Shown here: one piece after another, positions 6,842 through 15,768 of the stretch
How the letters are laid out: each line of letters begins with the position of its first letter
How positions within the stretch are numbered: position 1 is the stretch's first letter
Assembly: GCA_002170775.2 (NCBI GenBank)
Contig: NHIP02000016.1
Location: 57,988 to 95,678 of the forward strand
DNA length: 37,691 nucleotides
Source of the DNA: Euryarchaeota archaeon TMED192
Lineage (GTDB): Archaea; Thermoplasmatota; Poseidoniia; Poseidoniales; Thalassarchaeaceae
Direction: 5' to 3'
Made by a program: the position numbers and the translations under genes
The notes under the pieces: generated by a model
Seen by the model: the letters and a program-made list of their open reading frames with translations, nothing else
Database searches by the model: none
What the model was told of the DNA's origin: nothing

Positions 6842-9064
6842 TCACACCGACTCAATGCCCTGAAGAGTGTTCGAGTCTCTCTTAACCGACTCTAAGCCGC
6901 TAACGAGGGTCTCTTCCATCTTGGAATAGTAATCTAACATGTCTTTATTGACGGTTGGTCTGACCCTGTTAATGGCATCCTCGAAGTGGCTTTTTGAAAC
7001 GCTCTTTCTACCTGCCCTCATCGCAATAAGTGCTGCTTCTCGGCATATTGCCTCTATATCGGCGCCAGTATAATTCTCAAGTCTATCAACGAGATCGTCG
7101 AGATTGAATCTGCCCAATGGCATCTCTGAAGAATGAATCTTCAAAATTTCCAGTCTTGACTTACGATCTGGGGGCGGGACATGCAGAACACGTTCAAATC
7201 GTCCACTTCGTAAGAGTGCAGGATCAATCATCTCAGGCCGATTAGTCGCGGCTACAACGATGACCCCTTCCATCGACTCAACACCGTCCATGCTTGAGAG
7301 AATCTGATTTACCACTCTATTCATGACATCTGACCCATCTCCAGACATTGATCTACGAACGCCAGCAATTGATTCGAATTCATCAAGGAAGATGATTGAG
7401 GGTGCTGCTTGTTTCGCCTTCTTGAAAACCTCCCGTACGGCTCTTTCTGATTCTCCGACCCACTTGGAAATCATTTCCGGGCCCTTGATTGAGATGAAAT
7501 TGGCCTTTGCTTCGTTTGCTATAGCCTTTGCAATTAGGGTTTTTCCGGTTCCTGGGGCGCCGAATAGAACAATGCCTCGTGGAGGTTTGATACCAAAGTG
7601 CTCGAAAGTTTCTGGTTGATTCAACGGCCATTCGATACTTTCCTTAAGCCTCTCTTTGATTTCGTCCAATCCACCGACATCGTCCCAAGAAGCCGTTGGA
7701 ACCTCGACATAAATCTCCCTGAGAGCACTGGGCTCTATCTCTTTGATTGCCTCGCGGAAGTCGACCATTTTGACTTCCATCTTCTCGAGTACCTCGGCGG
7801 GTATCTCATCTTCATCTAGGTCAATCTCTGGGAGATATCTTCGCAAGGCTTTCATTGCAGATTCACGTACTAGAGCCGATATGTCCGCTCCCACGAAACC
7901 ATATGAATTCTCGAGAAGCCAATCCATCTCGAAATCATCACTTATTGGCATGCCGCGTGTGTGGATGTCGATGATCTCTGAGCGACCATTTTTGTCTGGT
8001 ACACCTATTTCCAATTCCCTATCGAATCGACCGGGCCTTCTCAAAGCGGGATCTATGGCGTCCCTTCTATTCGTGGCCCCAATTACAACCACATTATCCC
8101 GGCCCTGCATGCCATCGAGGAGCGTTAGAAGTTGAGCGACTACACGCCTCTCTACTTCCCCACTAACATCTTCCCGCTTGGGCGCGATTGAATCTAATTC
8201 GTCTATGAAAATGATGGCAGGGGCATTGGAAGCGGCTTCATCGAATATTTCGCGCAGCTGCTTCTCACTTTCACCGTAGTACTTGGAGATAATTTCAGGG
8301 CCATTAATTGATGTGAAGTGTGCCTGTGTCTCAGCAGCAACAGCCTTGGCAATCAACGTCTTTCCAGTCCCGGGAGGGCCATGAAGAAGGACGCCTCTAG
8401 GCGGGTCTATTCCCAGTCTACGGAACAATATAGGATGCTTGAGAGGCAATTCAATCATCTCCCTGACTTTCTGAAGCTGGTCTCCTAGACCACCTATATC
8501 CTCATAGGAAATCGTCTGAATAGTACTCTCGTCTTCTTCATCAACTGGATCTTCCTTGATGACTATCTCTGTGGAAGGTAAAACCTGCACGATACCCTTT
8601 GGCTTAGTACTGACTATCTGAAATGGCAGAGCTTCGGCGAACAAAGTCATACCTGGTATGAATATCCTGTCTCCGGCTACAACAGGACGCTTGTTTAGGC
8701 CCCTACGAGCGAACCCTTCGATACCGGGCCCAAAACGGACCTTTTGCTGCTTGGCCATTACTGGAGAGAGCACAAGTTTCTCACACTCAGAAACCTCGAC
8801 TTTGCTAATGTTTACTCTATCGCCCAGGGATACTGCAGCATTTTTTCGGATTATGCCGTCTATCCTTATGACTCCGAGATTCGCATCTTCAGGTCTGCAT
8901 CGCCATACAATGGCAGCAGTGGACTTCTCTCCTTTAATTTCGATAACGTCGCCGGGTTTGAGGTTCAGATCATTATCAAATGGTACTCTAGCTCTTCCGT
9001 GCCCCACGTCACTTGGAATTGCCTTTGCAACCCTAAGTGTAAGTTCCCCTTCTTCGTCTGACAT
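6842..9064 (-). CDS. cdc48: Cdc48/VAT-type double AAA ATPase
   Basis: The protein has 740 residues with the full Cdc48/p97/VAT order. The N-terminal double-psi barrel and 4-fold-barrel region spans about residues 1-180. D1 has Walker A GPPGTGKT (229-236), Walker B IIFIDE and pore loop KYYGESE. D2 has Walker A GAPGTGKT (502-509), Walker B IIFLDE and pore loop KWVGESE. Arginine fingers are present in 'RRPGRFDRE' and 'LRSGRFERV'. Archaeal Cdc48 unfolds proteins for the proteasome and acts in remodelling. The C-terminus ends in GIESV, without an obvious HbYX proteasome-docking motif. It is first in the five-gene minus-strand operon and divergent from the aldehyde dehydrogenase across a 140-base gap that should hold both promoters. 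Its role as sole AAA partner of the DUF58/DUF4350 proteins is inferred. Confidence 0.95.
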   Translation of the reverse strand: MSDEEGELTLRVAKAIPSDVGHGRARVPFDNDLNLKPGDVIEIKGEKSTAAIVWRCRPEDANLGVIRIDGIIRKNAAVSLGDRVNISKVEVSECEKLVLSPVMAKQQKVRFGPGIEGFARRGLNKRPVVAGDRIFIPGMTLFAEALPFQIVSTKPKGIVQVLPSTEIVIKEDPVDEEDESTIQTISYEDIGGLGDQLQKVREMIELPLKHPILFRRLGIDPPRGVLLHGPPGTGKTLIAKAVAAETQAHFTSINGPEIISKYYGESEKQLREIFDEAASNAPAIIFIDELDSIAPKREDVSGEVERRVVAQLLTLLDGMQGRDNVVVIGATNRRDAIDPALRRPGRFDRELEIGVPDKNGRSEIIDIHTRGMPISDDFEMDWLLENSYGFVGADISALVRESAMKALRRYLPEIDLDEDEIPAEVLEKMEVKMVDFREAIKEIEPSALREIYVEVPTASWDDVGGLDEIKERLKESIEWPLNQPETFEHFGIKPPRGIVLFGAPGTGKTLIAKAIANEAKANFISIKGPEMISKWVGESERAVREVFKKAKQAAPSIIFLDEFESIAGVRRSMSGDGSDVMNRVVNQILSSMDGVESMEGVIVVAATNRPEMIDPALLRSGRFERVLHVPPPDRKSRLEILKIHSSEMPLGRFNLDDLVDRLENYTGADIEAICREAALIAMRAGRKSVSKSHFEDAINRVRPTVNKDMLDYYSKMEETLVSGLESVKRDSNTLQGIESV

Positions 9065-9204
9065 GGAGTATCCCTCGGAGATGGCTATGTATTGGGCTGC
9101 CTTAAACCCCCATATCCAAAGTCATCGTGTTTGTGCACTTACCAGACGACTTCTGCGATGACGACGTTAGCAGCATTCATGTGAATAACCGGGGTCGGCT
9201 TGTC

Positions 9205-10833
9205 ATGCCCCATGTACTTGAGACCGGATTTGAGGCGATAGCCAGCGAAAACCCCAATGGTTCACCGATGATTCGTGGATACAATATAATTGGAGGGCGA
9301 TTAGAACCTGCATCTGATGGTTCGACATTTGAATCGAAGAATCCTGCTATCCTTGCTGATTGTCTTGGAGTCTTCCCCCTATCTACCAAAGATGATGTTC
9401 ACAAAGCACTGAAGTCGGCAAAGTCGGCATTTCCCGGCTGGTCTTCTACGCCTGCTCCGACACGCGGCCAGATCATAGGCAACATGGGAAGGTTGTTGAT
9501 GGAGCACAAAGATGACCTTGTACGTCTGGAGACACGTGAAATAGGGAAGACGCTGAAAGAGAGTGCTGGAGAAATTCAAGAAGCGATAGATACGTGTCTG
9601 TTCTTCCAATCAGAAGGAAGGCGTCTGTACGGACAAACCGTCAATAGCGAGCTGCCTGACAAGGAGTTGTTCACATATCGAAGGCCCTTGGGGGTTTGTG
9701 GAATCATCAATGCGTGCAATTTTCCGTCTGCTGTGCCATTCTGGAAAATGATTCCGGCAATCATGTGTGGCAACACGTGTGTCTGGAAGTCGCCACAAGA
9801 CAGTCCTCTTCTTTCATTTGCATTGGCAAGAATAATGCATGAAGCTGGCTTACCAGATGGGGTTGTAAATCTCATTCATGGCAAAGGAAGTGGTGCTGGT
9901 CAGCATCTCGTTGATGCGGTTGATGAAGGAATGGTCAACAAGATTTCATTCACAGGTTCTACTTCGGTGGGCAAAATGATTGGAGAGATATGTGGTCGTA
10001 ATCTAGTTTCCTGCTCACTTGAGTTGGGCGGCAAAAATCCGCTAGTCATCATGCCCTCGGCCAATCTTGAGAATGCCGTAGAAGGGGCTTATTGGGCTGG
10101 ATTTGGTACTGCGGGTCAAAGATGTACAAGTCTCGGCAACCTAATTGTGCACGAAGACATCTATGATGATTTTATGGACAGTTTCATGGAAAAAGTTCGG
10201 AGTACAAAGATTGGTGATTCGATGAGTAACGATGATGTTCTTTATGGCCCAATGCTATCTGAGAAATATGCATTAGATTTTCTCAAAGGTTTGGAAATGT
10301 GTGAATCGAGTGGAGCGAAAAGGGTCTATGGAGAAGGACGAATAACAACGGATTCATCACCATCAGGCTTCGTTGCTGACGCTGAAAGTGGTGTATACAT
10401 GTGGCCTCACGTGTATGTAGATGTCACGGATGAGATGGAATGCTTCCATGAGGAGATTTTTGGACCCGCAGTCACGGTCGTCAAAGCCAAAGATTTCGAA
10501 CATGCACTCTATCTGGCAAATGCATCGCCATACGGGCTCTCCAGCGCCATTTACACGAATGACAGGCTGGAGGCATATCGATTCAAAACAGGCATAAGGG
10601 CAGGTATGACTGGCATAAACAACTCAACGACTGGTGCAGAGGCGCACCTTCCCTTCGGAGGTGTCAAGGGCTCTGGGAATGGTACCAGAGAATCTGGTAT
10701 TTGGGTGATTGAAGCATACTCATACTGGCATGCAGTCAACGATGAGCTTTCTGGAAAGCTTCAGTTGGCGCAGATGGATGTTGATGAGATCCATATCGAA
10801 GAGGCCGAGGCAGATTACGAATCTCTTGCATGA
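9205..10833 (+). CDS. aldehyde dehydrogenase, ALDH7-like
   Basis: This is a soluble NAD(P)-dependent aldehyde dehydrogenase. From the ATG at 9205 it has 542 residues. Visible landmarks are 'NACNFPSAVPFWKMIPAI', the nucleotide-binding 'FTGSTSVGK', catalytic Glu273 in 'LELGGKNP', nucleophile Cys307 in 'GQRCTS', and 'EEIFGPAVTV'. The ending 'FGGVKGSGNGTRESG' is in place. The 'NNSTTGAEAHLPFGG' stretch resembles the ALDH7 (antiquitin, aminoadipic semialdehyde) branch, which would point to lysine or other semialdehyde oxidation. Substrate specificity cannot be read with confidence. GTG codons at 9127 and 9181 are other possible starts, and none has a clear Shine-Dalgarno, so the mRNA may be leaderless. 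The acidic C-terminal extension of about 35 residues is not typical of the family. No pathway partner is adjacent. Confidence 0.9.
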   Translation: MPHVLETGFEAIASENPNGSPMIRGYNIIGGRLEPASDGSTFESKNPAILADCLGVFPLSTKDDVHKALKSAKSAFPGWSSTPAPTRGQIIGNMGRLLMEHKDDLVRLETREIGKTLKESAGEIQEAIDTCLFFQSEGRRLYGQTVNSELPDKELFTYRRPLGVCGIINACNFPSAVPFWKMIPAIMCGNTCVWKSPQDSPLLSFALARIMHEAGLPDGVVNLIHGKGSGAGQHLVDAVDEGMVNKISFTGSTSVGKMIGEICGRNLVSCSLELGGKNPLVIMPSANLENAVEGAYWAGFGTAGQRCTSLGNLIVHEDIYDDFMDSFMEKVRSTKIGDSMSNDDVLYGPMLSEKYALDFLKGLEMCESSGAKRVYGEGRITTDSSPSGFVADAESGVYMWPHVYVDVTDEMECFHEEIFGPAVTVVKAKDFEHALYLANASPYGLSSAIYTNDRLEAYRFKTGIRAGMTGINNSTTGAEAHLPFGGVKGSGNGTRESGIWVIEAYSYWHAVNDELSGKLQLAQMDVDEIHIEEAEADYESLA

Positions 10834-10898
10834 TTATCAAATATTCTTCAAATGGAATTTGTGAAAAGTTCTATCTCCCCTAGCCCTTGTCGCCATGC

Positions 10899-13800
10899 AT
10901 GAATAACAAGCGGATAGTGTCGTTTTCTCTCAGTTTATTGATGATCACATTCACAACAATAACGATTTTTACAAATCCTCTTTCCACAGAAGATTCTCTA
11001 TCTGATTCAGAAGTAAGATATGATACAAGCCATTTGCAGAATAACTCAATTGGAAGCCTTCAAGGGCACATCGATACTTATGACACTCTATCGATTGGTA
11101 TTCAGTTCACCTGCGTAGTGACTGACAACGCCAGCGTGATATGTTGGGGCAGGACAGATTACGGCGAGACAGGTATTGGTATGACTGGGAATGAAGCATA
11201 TCACAATGCTAGTTACGTTGTCGGACTAACTGGAATAACAGTGGTTGAAGTAGCTGCATACTGGGATCACGCATGTGCTTTGAGCGATATGGGCGAGGTC
11301 TACTGTTGGGGTAGGAATCATGAGGGGCAGCTTGGTAATGGCAATAGTGCGGATTCAACCACTCCAGTCCAAGTATCGTTCCCATCCGGTGTCGAGGTCG
11401 CCTCGCTTGCCCAAGGTCCGAGTGTTCATACCTGTGTAATCAGCACAAACGGCGATGGCTATTGCTGGGGCTATAATAATGCGGGACAGATAGGAAACGG
11501 CGAGGTATGCGCCCCTGTTGAAGCGACGAGTAAGTTGTCTTGTGCCGGAGGTGGTTCACTGGACCATGTTGTCACACCTCAACTAGTCAACATGCCGTCG
11601 AGCGTGGGTATAACGTCCATCAACGCGGGCGGTGAGCATACTTGCGCCACTGGTACCGATGGCGGGGTCTACTGCTGGGGGCAGGACAACAACTGCAGAG
11701 TTACGGGCGGGGATCCCGTCACAGACATGAGTGGCGATGCTGCATGTGGTTTTACTCACAGACAACCGTCTCCGAGAAAGATCATGTTCCAGAATACTGC
11801 TGTGACGATTCCTGATGCGCAAAATCTCTCGTTTACACAAGTCGTAGTTGGCTGGGTGTTCTCATGTGGTTTGGCCGATACCGGTGCCGTGATCTGCTGG
11901 GGCGCAAACACAGAGAGTCAACAGGGCATAGGTACGAACAACAACCAACCCGAAGATGTGGTTCCCACTCTGGCTATCGCTCCCTCCGGGGAACATGCCC
12001 TTAGCATATCTGCTTCAACAGCTCAAGCATGTGCACTATTCAACGAGTCTGGCGCATTCTGTTGGGGCGATAACTGGGGTGGAAATGCAGGTGATTATGA
12101 TGGCACAAATAACTGGTACTGCACCTACTCAGGGGGTTCCAATGGCGGCGGGAACCTTGATTGCGGAGATGTGTCTACACCGAATGCAGTTTGGAGCGGT
12201 GAAAACGATGACATCCACTTCACATCAGTCATCATGGGGGCGTCGAATACCTGTGGAATTATGTCCAACGGCAGTCTTTACTGCTGGGGGGCATATGCCT
12301 GGAACGGGGTGAATGGTTCGGTCCACAACACGAATACTGGGGTCAGACTCCCCTTATTCATGCCAATGCCGGGTAATGTCATAATTGCTCAAACCGATTT
12401 GGACATTGACGGCGATGGGGTACTTGTCCCATTCGACGCGTTCCCTAATGGCTGTCCTTCTGGTTGGTACCAAGACTCCTACAATTCTTGTAGTGAGGCT
12501 CCTCAGGGAGGCTATGCTGAGTCCTCAAATCCGTGGGATCTAGTTATGTGCTCACCAGGAACCTACCAACCAAACACCGGTCAAACAGAATGTGTAGAAT
12601 CGACTCCAGGATATTACGTCCCCGTCTCAGGAGGGTTTTCTCAAACGATTTGTCCAGCCGGAAGTTATCAACCCAATAGCGCAGCGGATTCTTGCATCCT
12701 GGCAGATCCTGGATATATGGTAGGAACGCCTGGAAAAATTGAGCAGACTGCCTGCAACGCTGGAAGGTTTTCATCCACTAGCGGATCGACAGACTGTGTC
12801 AGGGCACAGCCTGGTTTCTATGTATCAAATAGTGGCTCTTCAGAAGAGATTCCATGCCCACTTGGGTCATATTCGCCTTCATCGGGGTCGCTATCGTGTA
12901 TCTCTACTTCCCCCGGTGAATACACCGATACTCCAGCTTCCATACAGCCAATTTCTTGTGAACCGGGTTCCTACCAACCCGACTTCGGACAGAGTACATG
13001 TCTCCTGGCTCCTACCGGGCATTATGTCTCAATACCGATGGCTTCGACATACCAACCATGTCTCTCAGGTTACTACCAATCTGCCGAAGGGATGACTGGA
13101 TGTGAGGTCACGTCTCCCGGGTCATATACCCCGGGAGCATCCTTCACTGCACCTTTGGATTGTTCTGCAGGCACGTATCAACCCTCATCAGGGGCAGAGA
13201 GGTGTATCGATGCTTTTCCCGGCAGCTATGTTCCTTCAGAGGGAAGTATCGAGTCTACTGAATGCACCCCAGGAACATATCAACCACAGTCAGGGCAATC
13301 TGCATGTCTTGAGGCTGATTCAGGTCACTACATCACTTTAACAGCAGCGAAAAATCAAGTCCCATGTCCAGTAACTACGTTCCAACCTGAAACTGGTCAG
13401 ACGGTATGTTTGGACGCCGAACCTGGTCACTATTCAGATGGAATTGGGATGGCAGATCAGACGCCCTGCACTGAAGGTGAGTATCAACCTTCTAGCAAGT
13501 CGACGAGTTGCAAAATCGTTCCTGCTGGACATTATTCAATCGGTCTCGGTTCTGTTGATTTCATGGCTTGTATGCCTGGAACATACCAACCATCATCGGG
13601 AATGTCAGGTTGTATCGATGCTGATCAGGGCAACTATGTCGGAGAATCATCTCAATTGATGCAGACACCTTGTCCAAAGGGATCTTATCAGCCATTGGCT
13701 GCTTCCTCCGATTGTGTAAGTGCTGATGCGGGCTACTTCGTAGAGGAGGCAGGCGCCAAGGAACAGTCGCCCTGTGAGGCAGGATCTTATCAGCCAATTG

Positions 13801-14024
13801 AAGGGCGGTCGAACTGCATATATTCATCAATCAACAACTATGTTCCGGAAGCTGGATCTGCAGATCAGATAGCATGCCCATCAGGAGAACATCAACCAAT
13901 GCCGGGTCAGATCGGCTGTGTTGGGGAAGATGAAGAGGGATTGCTCCCAGGATTCTCTTCTTTCATGGTCCTCATCGCACTAATGGGTGCTGCATCGATG
14001 ATCTCTGCTCGGAAGCTGGACTGA
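10899..14024 (+). CDS. secreted RCC1-repeat and GCC2/GCC3-like Cys-rich protein with PGF-CTERM-like tail
   Basis: The protein has 1041 residues from the ATG at 10899; a TTG at 10887 is also possible. A signal peptide (N-region Asn-Lys-Arg, hydrophobic core to about residue 26) precedes seven RCC1-type blades (about residues 65-475). Each blade has a C-x(n)-CWG core, for example 'VYCWGRNHEGQLGNG'. A 'DIDGDGVLVPFDAFPNG' acidic loop follows. Next come 14 Cys-rich units of about 34 residues like eukaryotic GCC2/GCC3 ephrin-receptor-type repeats. The end is an acidic hinge, 'LLPGFSS' (PGF at 1017-1019), a hydrophobic helix and Arg-Lys. That is the layout of PGF-CTERM proteins processed by archaeosortase. 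It is probably a cell-surface adhesin or recognition protein. The paired cysteines predict a disulfide-rich rod carrying a beta-propeller. No archaeosortase is in the window. Confidence 0.9.
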   Translation: MNNKRIVSFSLSLLMITFTTITIFTNPLSTEDSLSDSEVRYDTSHLQNNSIGSLQGHIDTYDTLSIGIQFTCVVTDNASVICWGRTDYGETGIGMTGNEAYHNASYVVGLTGITVVEVAAYWDHACALSDMGEVYCWGRNHEGQLGNGNSADSTTPVQVSFPSGVEVASLAQGPSVHTCVISTNGDGYCWGYNNAGQIGNGEVCAPVEATSKLSCAGGGSLDHVVTPQLVNMPSSVGITSINAGGEHTCATGTDGGVYCWGQDNNCRVTGGDPVTDMSGDAACGFTHRQPSPRKIMFQNTAVTIPDAQNLSFTQVVVGWVFSCGLADTGAVICWGANTESQQGIGTNNNQPEDVVPTLAIAPSGEHALSISASTAQACALFNESGAFCWGDNWGGNAGDYDGTNNWYCTYSGGSNGGGNLDCGDVSTPNAVWSGENDDIHFTSVIMGASNTCGIMSNGSLYCWGAYAWNGVNGSVHNTNTGVRLPLFMPMPGNVIIAQTDLDIDGDGVLVPFDAFPNGCPSGWYQDSYNSCSEAPQGGYAESSNPWDLVMCSPGTYQPNTGQTECVESTPGYYVPVSGGFSQTICPAGSYQPNSAADSCILADPGYMVGTPGKIEQTACNAGRFSSTSGSTDCVRAQPGFYVSNSGSSEEIPCPLGSYSPSSGSLSCISTSPGEYTDTPASIQPISCEPGSYQPDFGQSTCLLAPTGHYVSIPMASTYQPCLSGYYQSAEGMTGCEVTSPGSYTPGASFTAPLDCSAGTYQPSSGAERCIDAFPGSYVPSEGSIESTECTPGTYQPQSGQSACLEADSGHYITLTAAKNQVPCPVTTFQPETGQTVCLDAEPGHYSDGIGMADQTPCTEGEYQPSSKSTSCKIVPAGHYSIGLGSVDFMACMPGTYQPSSGMSGCIDADQGNYVGESSQLMQTPCPKGSYQPLAASSDCVSADAGYFVEEAGAKEQSPCEAGSYQPIEGRSNCIYSSINNYVPEAGSADQIACPSGEHQPMPGQIGCVGEDEEGLLPGFSSFMVLIALMGAASMISARKLD
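12548..13919 (+). repeat. 14 tandem Cys-rich protein repeats of about 102 bases
   Basis: Each unit encodes a C-x13-C core such as 'CSPGTYQPNTGQTEC', followed by about 18 residues of the type 'A-x-PG-x-Y-V'. The protein consensus, including Tyr-Gln-Pro, is better kept than the DNA, so these are old, selected repeats rather than recent duplications. A degenerate unit at about 12453 ('CPSGWYQDSYNSC') precedes them. Confidence 0.85.
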
Positions 14025-14038
14025 TTTTTCATGACTGA

Positions 14039-14113
14039 TGGTGCGCACGCCGGGACTTGAACCCGGGTAACGAGGTTGGGAACCTCGTATCATAACCGCT
14101 AGATCACGTGCGC
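14039..14113 (-). tRNA. tRNA-Gly (anticodon CCC), CCA encoded
   Basis: Read on the minus strand, a seven-base acceptor stem GCGCACG/CGTGCGC closes the cloverleaf. A D-arm with a short ATC/GAT stem follows, then the anticodon stem CGAGG/CCTCG around the loop TTCCCAA and the T-arm CCGGG-TTCAAGT-CCCGG. Discriminator A (14042) is followed by CCA in the DNA (14041-14039). The anticodon bases pair with plus-strand 14078-14080. No intron is present. It lies in the short gap between the RCC1 protein gene and a membrane protein gene, with no sign of integration at its 3' end. Confidence 0.95.
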
Positions 14114-14200
14114 TTGGAATGTCCGATAGAACCTGCGGTCATGAATACTGGGGTACAGATTTCAGCCATGTTCAAGCACTAGTTAGCACCAGGCCGAAGC

Positions 14201-14758
14201 ATGGAAGTCTCTAGAGAGTTGGTTCGCACAGTGGTATTCGTACTCGGACCGATGGTTCTTGCGTCATATGTTATTGGAGTTCGTAGGATGGAAGATCCAA
14301 TGGAATTATGGGGCGGTATTCCCGAATCTTGGAGGGGTCTCAATGTGATTTGTATGTTCATTGCTGCCATTGGTTTTCTGATTGCCTGGTGGCAGCTTCT
14401 CTTTGGATGGGACGTTGTTGTTGTCGAGTCGACAGGATGGCCGTGGAGCGGGGATGTTTCAGAAGGTGGGCATGGACGAATCCTTATCGCCTTCCTCCTA
14501 ATCCTGATACCATCGATGCTTTGGCTCGAATTGACCCACATACACATACAGAATGATTCTTCACTCACTAAGTGGATCGTGATTGCAAACCTCTGGCTCG
14601 TGGTATCTGGTAATGTGCTTTTGATTCTCTTTGGATGGAGTGCGTGGAGCGGGGGTGCGAGCGGGACGGACATACTCCCCCTGCTTGGTGGCCTTATGCT
14701 TGGAATTCAAGTGATAGTGAACGATGGAATGCTCTGGGTCTGGAAATATCCTTGGTGA
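14201..14758 (+). CDS. five-helix membrane protein, unknown
   Basis: The protein has 185 residues with about five hydrophobic helices, near residues 8-26, 48-66, 97-115, 125-145 and 155-175. Its short loops are rich in Trp, Gly and Ser. Charged residues cluster at the N-terminus (Arg) and in the loops between helices. It ends in Trp-Lys-Tyr-Pro-Trp. I recognise no family. It sits alone on the plus strand between tRNA-Gly and the small minus-strand zinc-ribbon gene, whose stop is two bases away. No Shine-Dalgarno is visible before the ATG, so translation may be leaderless. Hydropathy and the long clean frame support it as real. Opposite-strand frames in this stretch have poor composition. Confidence 0.7.
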   Translation: MEVSRELVRTVVFVLGPMVLASYVIGVRRMEDPMELWGGIPESWRGLNVICMFIAAIGFLIAWWQLLFGWDVVVVESTGWPWSGDVSEGGHGRILIAFLLILIPSMLWLELTHIHIQNDSSLTKWIVIANLWLVVSGNVLLILFGWSAWSGGASGTDILPLLGGLMLGIQVIVNDGMLWVWKYPW

Positions 14759-14759
14759 T

Positions 14760-14897
14760 TCATGGAAAGAAAGGTTCTCCACATTCAGGGCATGGTACGC
14801 CGGGTAGGAAAACGCCCGGCATATGTCCACAATTGAGGCAGATCGAAGAGGAAATATCTCCCATTAAAGGCCCCCTGCAAACAACTTCTCCATTCAT
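14760..14897 (-). CDS. 45-residue zinc-ribbon microprotein
   Basis: On the minus strand an ATG at 14897 opens a 45-codon frame ending at TGA 14760. It contains 'CLNCGHMPGVFLPGVPCPEC' followed by Gly-Glu-Pro-Phe-Phe-Pro. The two CxxC knuckles are separated by 12 residues, the standard four-Cys zinc ribbon as in rubredoxin-like or RPA-type single domains. A second in-frame ATG at 14864 would give a 34-residue protein of little more than the ribbon. The gene is divergent from sdhC and converges on the membrane protein gene, fitting the space between them exactly. Its role is unknown; such minimal ribbons bind nucleic acid, or shuttle metal or electrons. Confidence is moderate because of size. 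Confidence 0.6.
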   Translation of the reverse strand: MNGEVVCRGPLMGDISSSICLNCGHMPGVFLPGVPCPECGEPFFP

Positions 14898-14975
14898 TAT
14901 TCATCAAGTTGATGCAGATGCAAAAATGGTCAGCCTTATGCAGTGCCTATCCGGGAGAGTGTCGGGGCACTGCGT

Positions 14976-15764
14976 ATGAGAGGGTACCAACGTCTGCCCC
15001 TAGTGAAGGGTTTTGGGAAAACACAGAGGATTGACAATTGGTGGAACCAGCCTGCAATGATGGCCGCCGCACTTGGATTAGCAATGCTCTACACAGGCCT
15101 CAGAGTGATCTTACTGGACGGCAGTATCCACTATGAGAATCATAGAGTTACTTCTCCAATATTCTCTCCAGACGTCTTGCACTTGTTCCACATTACTAAT
15201 CATCCCGGATGGATGAATTCTGCAATGCTGATTCTATGGATACCGTTTGGATTCAGAGGGACTTGTTATTACATGCGAAAGGTGTACCATCGTACCTTCT
15301 TACAGAATCCAACAGCATGCATGGTTGCGAAGCCCGGGATTAATCATGGAGTTGGTTACTCGGGGGAAAGAGGAATCTTCATCATCAACAATATTCATCG
15401 CTACATGCTATATCTTGCAGTAATCATCCTGTCAATGAAATACTACGATGTGATTCTCACAATGAGATTCGAAGGGTCTTGGGGATTTTCCTTAGGAACC
15501 CTGATACTAGCGTTCGAATCTTTTCTACTAACCATGTACGTAATCTCATGTCACGCATTCAGACATCTTTTTGGTGGTTCTCTAGATCAGTGGCGAGGCG
15601 GTATTTCTTCCATGGCTGGGCGGATATTCAGATTCTCAAGTCGCCATAATGCAAGCCACAATCTCTGGTTTTGGACCTCACTTGCAATGGTTTTCCTGGG
15701 AGACATATTCGTTCTTTCAGTTGCTGAAGGTCTAATTAGCGATCCTAGTTTCAAAATGGGGTGA
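14976..15764 (+). CDS. sdhC: succinate dehydrogenase membrane-anchor subunit
   Basis: The protein has 262 residues from the ATG at 14976 (GTG 14943 also possible), with about five helices. Histidines cluster after the first helix, in 'HYENHRVTSPIFSPDVLHLF' and 'HITNHPGW', and more lie before the last helix ('RHNASHNLW'). It anchors the flavoprotein and iron-sulfur subunits and reduces quinone in the membrane. A single large anchor upstream of the flavoprotein and iron-sulfur genes is the order I recall for actinobacterial Sdh1 (mycobacterial Rv0249c-Rv0248c-Rv0247c), and the size is close. No second small anchor (SdhD) is present. Whether haem is bound cannot be decided. Its stop is four bases before the sdhA start and lies within the sdhA Shine-Dalgarno. 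Confidence 0.85.
   Translation: MRGYQRLPLVKGFGKTQRIDNWWNQPAMMAAALGLAMLYTGLRVILLDGSIHYENHRVTSPIFSPDVLHLFHITNHPGWMNSAMLILWIPFGFRGTCYYMRKVYHRTFLQNPTACMVAKPGINHGVGYSGERGIFIINNIHRYMLYLAVIILSMKYYDVILTMRFEGSWGFSLGTLILAFESFLLTMYVISCHAFRHLFGGSLDQWRGGISSMAGRIFRFSSRHNASHNLWFWTSLAMVFLGDIFVLSVAEGLISDPSFKMG
15758..15764 (+). promoter_or_regulatory. Shine-Dalgarno GGGGTGA for the GTG start of sdhA
   Basis: GGGGTGA, then TTGA, then GTG 15769. The motif contains the sdhC stop codon, so sdhC and sdhA translation should be coupled. Confidence 0.7.
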
Positions 15765-15768
15765 TTGA

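Noticed and set aside
12548-13919. Regularly spaced repeats that might be a CRISPR or DNA satellite
   Set aside because: They are in frame, conserve protein rather than DNA, and lack identical repeats with unique spacers.
14025-14032. T-run after the RCC1 protein stop as a terminator
   Set aside because: Only five T in a row; too weak to claim although archaeal oligo-T termination is possible.
14039-14200. tRNA-associated integration site (attL or genomic island border)
   Set aside because: No direct repeat of the tRNA 3' end and no integrase were seen in the window.
14179-14673. 164-codon minus-strand frame opposite the five-helix membrane protein
   Set aside because: Its composition is Pro/Ser/Thr/Arg-rich, without domain features; the plus-strand frame has clear membrane helices.
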